Origin: Spodoptera frugiperda
Lineage: Eukaryota; Arthropoda; Insecta; Lepidoptera; Noctuidae
NCBI RefSeq assembly: GCF_023101765.2
Contig: NC_064228.1
Coordinates: forward strand, 3,402,501-3,466,500
Direction: 5' to 3'
Length of the DNA stretch: 64,000 nt
Both the position numbers and the translations under genes were made by a program. Below are positions 56,608 to 64,000 of the stretch, in pieces (position 1 is the first letter of the stretch; every line of letters begins with the position of its first letter). The notes under the pieces are model-generated. The model worked only from the letters and a program-made list of their open reading frames with translations. It was not told the origin of the DNA and did not search any database.

Positions 56608-59600
56608 ATGAACCGATTCTGACAACCCGCAAAAATAGGGTTATTCTGAAAAAAGTCTGCTCTTAAAACAATGTGTTCAAAGTTAATTCAGGGGCGTGTA
56701 AAAGTTTGATGGGTGTATTAAAACAGTTATTAAGACGATTTAAGCCAATCAATATACCTTTTATAAGCGCCATATTGGATCCCCAAATAACTGACTGAGT
56801 AGGGCCGCCGCCAACATCAGTCGTTTAGCTCGAAACCGTTTAATCTCAAAACCATTAATTTTATCATCACGCACGCTTTGTTCAGTTTCGAAAATGATTG
56901 CCCGACGCTTTTGAACACTAAGAACAATTTAAACTCGCATTTATTACCCATTTAGTTAATTGAATCAGCCGTTTAGCGGTAGGTAGGCAGTAAAAACTAC
57001 ATGAAATCGAAGCAAGTCACGATAATTTTGAACAAGTAGTGAATATAAATAGGTTACAACTAATAAGCATATTTCTATAGAAACGTGCAGACTCTGTTTT
57101 ATTGTTCAACTTACTATGCATCAAATTTCATTATAATGTAAACAAAATGGTTTATTGCAGTACGCATGCGCGGCAACGCAGACGTACGTCTAGACGGGGA
57201 GGCGATTCTCGTACGTTTTATATTTTGACGCGCCAGTGTATCGTGACCTCCCCGGCGTCTCATCTCGGTCCCTGCATAGAGAACTAAGGGCCGTACAAGG
57301 GGTCAATATAAAATGGTTAGAGTAAACTGTCGAAAGTAAAGATTTCGCTAACCTTGGCGAAAGGCCAAGGGCTTAGATTAATTGAAATATACAGTTTATT
57401 TTATTTAGGAAGTAAATTATATAGCGATTTGGAGATAAACTTGTATATTTACAATTGATCTATCAGTCTAAAAGGTCTCTTTAGATAAATATAATAATAT
57501 TGATTTAATAGGTTTGGTCTGCCAGCCCTACCATAACATAATTTAACATTTATAAAGGAAGCACGAACTGTTAAAACAATAAGCGGATCTTATAAATAAT
57601 AAATGAGTTTCATATACCAATAATAAATGGACACTGAAGAACACCGCGTCTATTACTTTATTAGTCGTTAAAACTATTTTTTATTTGACCCATTCTTTAT
57701 CTATCTATCTATCGAAATTGATGTTCGACGGCTGGCGAGCCGTAAAATCCGTCTTCCCAATGCGGGTTTGTTGATAACACAAAACTAAACGGAACAGGAA
57801 AACGGGGCTGCAGTAAAATAAGGGCGCCATTTTATTATCTGGGGTGTGGAGTGATAAGGAACAGGGCTGCTACACGATGGCGAAATGTACGCAAACAACG
57901 TTTACTTTGCTGAAATGTTTGACTTTATTCCTAAGATACTGACGCGAAAGATAACACGCATACATGGATATATTTGTTTACTTATATATTGCCAGAGTAC
58001 ACTTACCTACACGAATATTAAAACGCAATTTTATGACAATTTGAGTATCAAAATGAATTAATTTTATCATCTTAACCCGTCTGATATTTATATTATGCAG
58101 TCCAGGTATAAAGTTATTCGTGATATTATTGAGAAATAATATTTGAATAACAGTAAAGTAAGTACTTCACATTTAAATTTTATTGCCAGGTCGCGATCGC
58201 GATCGAATACGGAATAAAATCAAAAATTAAATTCCCGCCGAAACATGGCGGCCATGTTGTCAGAGAGAACACGTTTTATTATAAGTAATTTGCTGTAAAT
58301 AAAATGTTATGGACTTATGGAATATTGCTCGTATTATGTGTAAGAATCTGAAAAATGAGTTCGTTCTGGCACACGAAGGGTATTCAAAGAATTCTGTGAA
58401 AAAGATGTTGTCATGCGAGTGCGAGACCTTTTTTTTTGAGTTATTATCTTGCCGCCTCAGATAAATTTGAATTATGCGGCGACGTCGGGACAAATAAAAC
58501 ATGCGTTTATTACAGACGAGACGTTTCTGATTAAAACTGCATTGTGATATCCATTTAACAAACATTTCGAGTTCCTTTCATTTTGTCTCCAAAGTTCAAT
58601 GGACGCGGCTTTAGATTTAAATTGTTAAGCTTATCCTTAATCTTTGAATTTTATTGTGTTTCGGTTGTAATGCGACAGAAGGTTTATTTTTTCTTACCAG
58701 AATCTAAATATGTCATTGTCTTTTAGGGATATTTTTTTCAATCTTTTTCATTTTCATCGCCATTTACCGTTTTTCACATATATTCAAACATATTTTTCCC
58801 TATTTCCGTTGTCTGCCACCCTTGGCTCGTCACGTCTGTAGATTGGGATAGGTCGGGTCGATAGTCGCGCCACCCTCGCCGGTTGTAAGCATAATGTTGC
58901 CAGTCTTACGGTTTTACGGCCAACAATGTTCAACTCACACGTTCCATAGATTGTATGCTTCATACATATGTTATTTGTTGACGTTTAACTTTGTTAGGGA
59001 AATAAGGAAAGGGCAGAATAGGCAATAAAATGTAACTAGGTAGTTATTGTGATAAGTGCAAGAATTTTTTAAGTAATATATTTTTGTTGTTTAGACTTTT
59101 GAAGTGCTTAGGCATGTGTGCGATACACAATATGTCTCATTTATGTAATAGATACAATATTTTGTGTTTAATACTTCACGAGATAAGTTTAGAAATATTT
59201 TAATTCTAAGGTAGGCAAGTGTCCATCTATATTCCCTCACTGTTACCGTTTACCCCCTACCAGGACTCTAAAAAAAAGGACATTAAAACATGAATTTAGT
59301 GGTTCTATATTTCTATTTGATAATTTTCATATTTGCGTAGATAAAAAATAGCACTATTTTGGTTTAAACGTGTAAGTTGTGCGGGAATATCAATCATAAG
59401 CCCAATGCAATCAAAAACAGTCGTAAGCCAGGGCGGCTCATTATCCTATTCAAATGCCAAAATTTATAACGAATGGTTTATTTGTTTGTGTGAAAGAAAA
59501 GGTTACTGCCACTGTTCCCACCCTCTCGAAACCTAATGAAAACACACCGGACAAAATGAAACGTACGCCAAATACATTAGTTTAGTGCGGTAGGATTGAT

Positions 59601-61161
59601 TTATTGCTAAACACCCTCGGTTATAGGCGCACAGAATAGCACATCACTCAGGGGAACCGAACGTAATTTGTCCCGAACAAAAATACAGCTGCGTCTGACG
59701 TTTCATATTTTTGCAGAATAAACCTCTATTTCGCGCGGTTTAAAGTCCACAGACTAAAAATCGTGTACAGATTATGCTGAACTTGTTAAAGTTTTGAAAA
59801 GGTCTTATTATTAGTGGCCAGTTTAGTGAGATCTTTGGTTGTATTGTGATGTTGTACTTCAAGAGGTCTTAGTTAATGGTTTTTCTCAAAATAGGTTTCG
59901 ATGTAAGCGTTCATTGTTTCGGTTTTACGTCTAGTTCGTTTTGCTTTATTTTAGGACTTACTGCGCGGTAATACGACTGATTGTGTTATGCTGCGTGATA
60001 ATCCTCGGGCCGTGCTTGCATTCGTGGGAAACAGAGATCGATTTTTGTATTACGACGTAAGTTTGCTCAAACAAAACGCATTTATTTTTTTATGAGTGGC
60101 AAGAGAAATATTAAGTTTAATATTTGATGAATTCGGCTCGTGTTGACTTTTTGGGGAAAGAGTGCGGATATGCGGCAAAGCTTTCTAGGATATAGATCAT
60201 TTAGAGGTGCCAAAAATATCGATAACGGGCACCTCGATGTTTGATTTTCTCACCCATTAAATATTGTTATGCATTATAACATAGGTTTACGGTTACCTAG
60301 TAAATTCCAGCCGTTAACAAAAGCAAAAACTAGAGTTAAAACTACGTTTTAATGTAACAGAACTAACTGTTCGTTCGCGTCGGTACGTGTCCAAACAAGG
60401 TGGAATAATAAGCCATGTCTATTTATTCCCGGGCTTTGCTCCCGACTGCCGACTTCGAAGACAGTAGCGCGGACATAGGCCTCCATGAGCTATTCTTGAT
60501 GTAAACATTACACACGGGTGATTCGCACGCCTCATACCACAGATAATAAAATTAATGGCCGAACGGGGGTCAATGTCCTGTTCATTTACACCTGATCTTG
60601 ATTTAAAATTAATTACTTTCTAGTTTGTTTTTTTTTTCTAAATTGATGAGAGAAATGATTTTGTTACGGCTGTCGAATCTACGTATTAGGTTTATTAATG
60701 CTTTTAACGGCAAACTGATTTTAAACATAGACTTATAAATGGTAAAAGGAATTTAAAATCTTAACACGCTTCTTAATAATTTATTTGTAGATAGGTAACA
60801 GGCAAACGTGTGATATTGTGATGGTTATTACTTCCTGGGAGCGAGGGTTCGTTCCGTTGGCGCTGTTCTTGTTGGTCGCTACTGATTGTTTTATTAAAAT
60901 TAAATTTTACAGGAGTTGCATCAACATCTACGTTTCTTTTATTTTCATCTTGTATAACTATTAATAACTGTTTTCTACTAACATTAGAATAAGAGAAATT
61001 ATTAACACATTTGTATGGATCTCTGGTTTGAAATAAAGTATTTATTACTTTTAAGATATTCTTTTTGCTCGAAATAATAATAATTTTGGTAATTACATGA
61101 AGTTCACAGACCTAAACCAAGTGAACTTCATGGGTTATTTGTTCGGTGGTTTATAACAACA

Positions 61162-61310
61162 ACACAACGTCACGCCTTTTATCCCCGAAGAGGTAGGCAG
61201 AGGTGCACATTACGACTCGTAATGCCGCTGTACAATGTACATCCACTTTTCACCATTTGTGTTATAAGTCCCATGTAATAGGAGGTGACCCTATTGCCAT
61301 ATACTGGACA
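61162..61310 (+). repeat. Interspersed repeat family B, copy 5
   Basis: ACAACGTCACGCCTTTTATC to CTATTGCCATATACTGG. Confidence 0.85.
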
Positions 61311-61670
61311 TATTCGGTGGTTTCTTCTTACAAAAAAAATTAAAACGGTTGTAAAGTTACTAAAGTTAAAATATTTGGTAGATTTAACAAATAATAAAGA
61401 GGAGTACCTTACTGCAAATAATTGGTATTCAGTTGACACAATATCTTGGGATTTAAATAATGTTCCCAAGCGGATTGGCGGTGTCAAGGTGGCGACATTA
61501 TCCCATTACTATGCCAACCGATGCTCTGCCGATCTCGATGAGAAAGTTCGTGTTACATATGTGTCCTTGTAATTTCTCCTCAAGTTATCCATTTAGTTTT
61601 ATATCTTACTTAATTAATCATTATTCATGCAAAATTTTGTGGATTTATAAGTTTTAAAACAGACATGGTC

Positions 61671-61816
61671 ACTAACAATAACATTAGAACTTAAGACGGA
61701 ATATTTACCATGTTTATTTCTTATGATTATGACGCCTGTATACAGTGCCGAAATATCAGAAACTCATGAACAGAAATAAACATGGTAAATATCCCGTCTT
61801 AAGTTCTAATGTTAGT
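61671..61816. mobile_element. MITE family D, near-complete palindrome
   Basis: ACATTAGAACTTAAGACGGA and its near complement CCGTCTTAAGTTCTAATGTT enclose TATTTACCATGTTTATTT / AAATAAACATGGTAAATA, so the two halves pair over most of their length. Confidence 0.85.
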
Positions 61817-61877
61817 TTGTGCATTTGTTTGTTTGTTACTCAATCACGTGAAAACGGGTAAAAGGATCGCGGTGTAA

Positions 61878-61961
61878 TTTGGAACAGGGGTGGTGGTGGT
61901 CTTGTATAACACATGGCCACTTTTTATGCTACGGGAACGCGGGCGGAGCCGCTGGTAGAAG
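61878..61961 (+). repeat. LINE 3'-end-like repeat
   Basis: ATTTGGAACAGGGGTGGTGG, CTTTTTATGCTACGGGAACG and CTGGTAGAAGCTAGTCCGG. Same repeat as at 4163-4419. Confidence 0.7.
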
Positions 61962-63209
61962 CTAGTCCGGCCATAAAACATAAATATGTAGCTTTATGAC
62001 CAGACTCAATAAATTGTTGATAGATTTGGCTACTAGTGGCCAATTACAATAAAATTGTGGGTTTGCTTACTAGAATTTTGACTTAAGCTCTATACAAAAT
62101 ATGTAGTAATAAAACGCAGATAGATACCTTCACATTATTAAAACTGACTGACTGACTGGTGGTTAAAATGTCCCTCTGATCAGTAATTTGGTCAGAGGTC
62201 AAATGATAACTCGCTTGTAATTCGTCTTGCTATCGATTATTGCTATTTATCAATCGATTTCAAGTCTATTACTCAATCGATTTCAAGTGCCACCCAAGAG
62301 GAAATTTTGGTTTGCGTAAAAAGAAAAGAATGGTTTGATTTTTACAACTCCAAGTTGATTGAATAAACATGGATAGAAAATCCGATAGGCATGATCACCT
62401 CGCCTGCTCGGAGGATCCTCCTTTTCTTAGGGAACTTTACTCTCTGTTCCCTAAATGCTAATGAAAGGACCATGCCCATATTAGTATGGAGCTAAAAGTC
62501 AGCACTGTCATGCGATGCCCAAATTGCAGCCCTATGTCATATGATAGCCTTTTAATAGTATTTTTATAATATCTAGATTTTATGTCATTTAAAGCACCGA
62601 TTCACAAGTAATTCTATATTAAACATGATAACTTACTACTGATATTTTATATGCATTGTATCGTTTACGGACAGCAATGCTATTAGTTTTTTATTAGGAA
62701 CTTCATGATCATCACTTATATTTAAGTATAAAAGGACACTGATCTGGCCTACGTCTACCTACTAGTCTTGTTTCCATAGTATAGTGTCAATATAAATGTG
62801 AAAACGATTAGGTTCGATGCAAAACTTGTACTCGAGTAAACAGAACTCAATATGGAAAGAGACTAATGACTTACAACAAATGAGTATTTTTGATGAGATT
62901 ATAAAAGCATATTGTGATAAAATAGAACGGGTTGTATTAAACTATATTTTTATATTTGACATCAATTAACTGCTTGACTTAAAGGCAAATAAAAATACCA
63001 ACATTTGTATTAGGTAGGTAATGTCTGATCTGTAAGCATTTACAATAATTATTTTATTAACAGATCTAATACTTAGGTTGTTTCAATTAAATGGGGTAAA
63101 ATAATGTTCTCTGACTGATAAAATACTGATCTATTGCTGCATTCAAGGTTTGTGGCGATTGAGTACAAGTTTCGAATAAAATAAAAAAGCAGTATAAGTG
63201 TTAAATGTT

Positions 63210-64000
63210 TTATTCTTCAATTACAAGTAATATATTGTCTAAGAATGATGCTGGCGGCGATATATTGTCTTGGTGTCTAGCCCAACCCAAATACCATATT
63301 ATGGCCATAACGTGGCAACAGCATCCCACTGTTCTGTTACCCACGAGACAGTTGCAACAGTAACCTAATATTGCATGTAAGCAATTACTACTCGAGGGCT
63401 GAGTGTCAATTAAAATATACGTAAAATATTTACGCCGACCAACATGGCGCGACTGGATTCGACCCCTTAATAAATAAGGTCTATTTCCTCCAACGGCCGC
63501 AACCATTTCTTCAGAGTGTTCCAGCTCAGGACATATTTCAATTTCATACAAGCCATTTTGTCGAACATGTTCGCCATAATATGATCGTGCTTGTTTTACC
63601 TGATATGGGCCCAATGCGAAAATAATCAATTCTGAGTAACTAAATACGGGAAATATATTTAATTGAGGAAACCTGCCGTCTATGCGTCTAAACATAACCG
63701 ATCGCCTGTTTAAATTATAATTTGTTACAAATTCTGCTAAGTAATTAGGAGTATGTTGATACCTCAAGGCTCTTTCTATAATAAGAGAAGCATCTGGCCG
63801 ATCTTGAAGCGTGGGGTGAAATCTGTTAATTAATGAAGCTGCAATTTTAAAATCACTCATTAAATGTGCATGAGCTCTATTAAAAAAATCCTGGCGAAAT
63901 AATTTAAAGTCCCTTTTAAATCGTCCGTTGACTACTTCCACTACCCATCGACATAATGTCACTAATCGACTTTTGTTTGCCTGAATAGTTGTTAGTTGTC
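63210..64000 (-). mobile_element. DDE transposase C-terminal part with SWIM-like zinc motif (partial, window edge)
   Basis: The reading frame stays open to the window edge, so the protein is at least 263 residues here and its N-terminal part is missing. LVTLCRWVVEVVNGRFK is the end of a DDE_Tnp_4-type catalytic core, with the third acidic residue (Glu) in WVVEVVNG. A spacer of about 170 residues leads to CCNCLVGNRTVGCCCHVMAI, then IWYLGWARHQ, a SWIM-like CxC...CxH zinc motif. This pairing is known in metazoan PIF/Harbinger or ISL2EU-like transposons. No stop or frameshift is visible over 790 bases, unlike the other elements here, which suggests a recent or domesticated copy. Confidence 0.82.

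Larger units (their letters stand above)
46852..63209. other. Large gene-empty region, probably the first intron of the gene above
   Basis: No exon with splice sites and coding character seen on either strand. Repeats within it are listed separately. Unassigned stretches at 48480-51015, 51190-54180 and 57290-61100 show few known repeat copies. Several Pho/YY1-type motifs lie between 55.2 and 58.3 kb. Confidence 0.45.

Noticed and set aside
1..64000. CRISPR arrays, bacterial operons or viral genes
   Set aside because: None seen; the content is a nuclear insect genome and repeated units are dispersed, not regularly spaced.

Overview
The window is nuclear DNA from a moth-like lepidopteran insect, probably noctuid-like. 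It is AT-rich, its genes are split by GT-AG introns, and it is crowded with short interspersed elements, palindromic miniature DNA transposons (MITEs) and LINE 3' ends of types common in Lepidoptera. The organism is inferred from gene content and repeat style; no search was run.

From left to right: the 3' end of the delta-coatomer gene (1-2426, +); a secreted serine protease homolog that has lost its catalytic residues (3754-7616, +), with a long inverted repeat in its second intron; a UPF0488 (C8orf33-like) gene (7834-9135, -); a spliced 60-residue membrane microprotein (9602-10106, +); Tim10 (10718-11494, +); and a minus-strand run of three ORFs separated by 1-2 bases, namely a 67-residue membrane microprotein, an NDUFAF8-like twin CX9C protein and the GPI mannosyltransferase PIG-M (12074-13759). 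Beyond that lie a CMC4-like exon and a damaged tandem copy of it (13912-14462), then a repeat-rich intergenic stretch. The divergent pair Vps26 (-) and Tom20 (+) follows at 21348-26576, then hydroxymethylbilane synthase in seven exons (30619-39080, -) and a VRK1/ballchen-like kinase (40793-44935, -). A single first coding exon of an unknown + strand gene sits at 46797-46851, followed by about 16 kb without another recognisable host exon. The right edge holds the C-terminal part of a DDE transposase with a SWIM-like zinc motif (63210-64000, -).

Most host genes are housekeeping. Several act in mitochondria (Tim10, Tom20, the NDUFAF8-like protein, the CMC4-like protein, probably the two microproteins); others act in secretion, endosomal sorting, GPI anchor and haem synthesis. 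No operon in the bacterial sense exists, but the PIG-M cluster looks like a genuine polycistronic transcription unit.

The most interesting points are the tricistronic arrangement, the roughly 166-residue insertion inside the catalytic core of the VRK kinase, the intronic long inverted repeat that could fold into a hairpin RNA, the two microproteins, and a SINE family with exact 12-15 bp target duplications, one copy of which carries a nested MITE.
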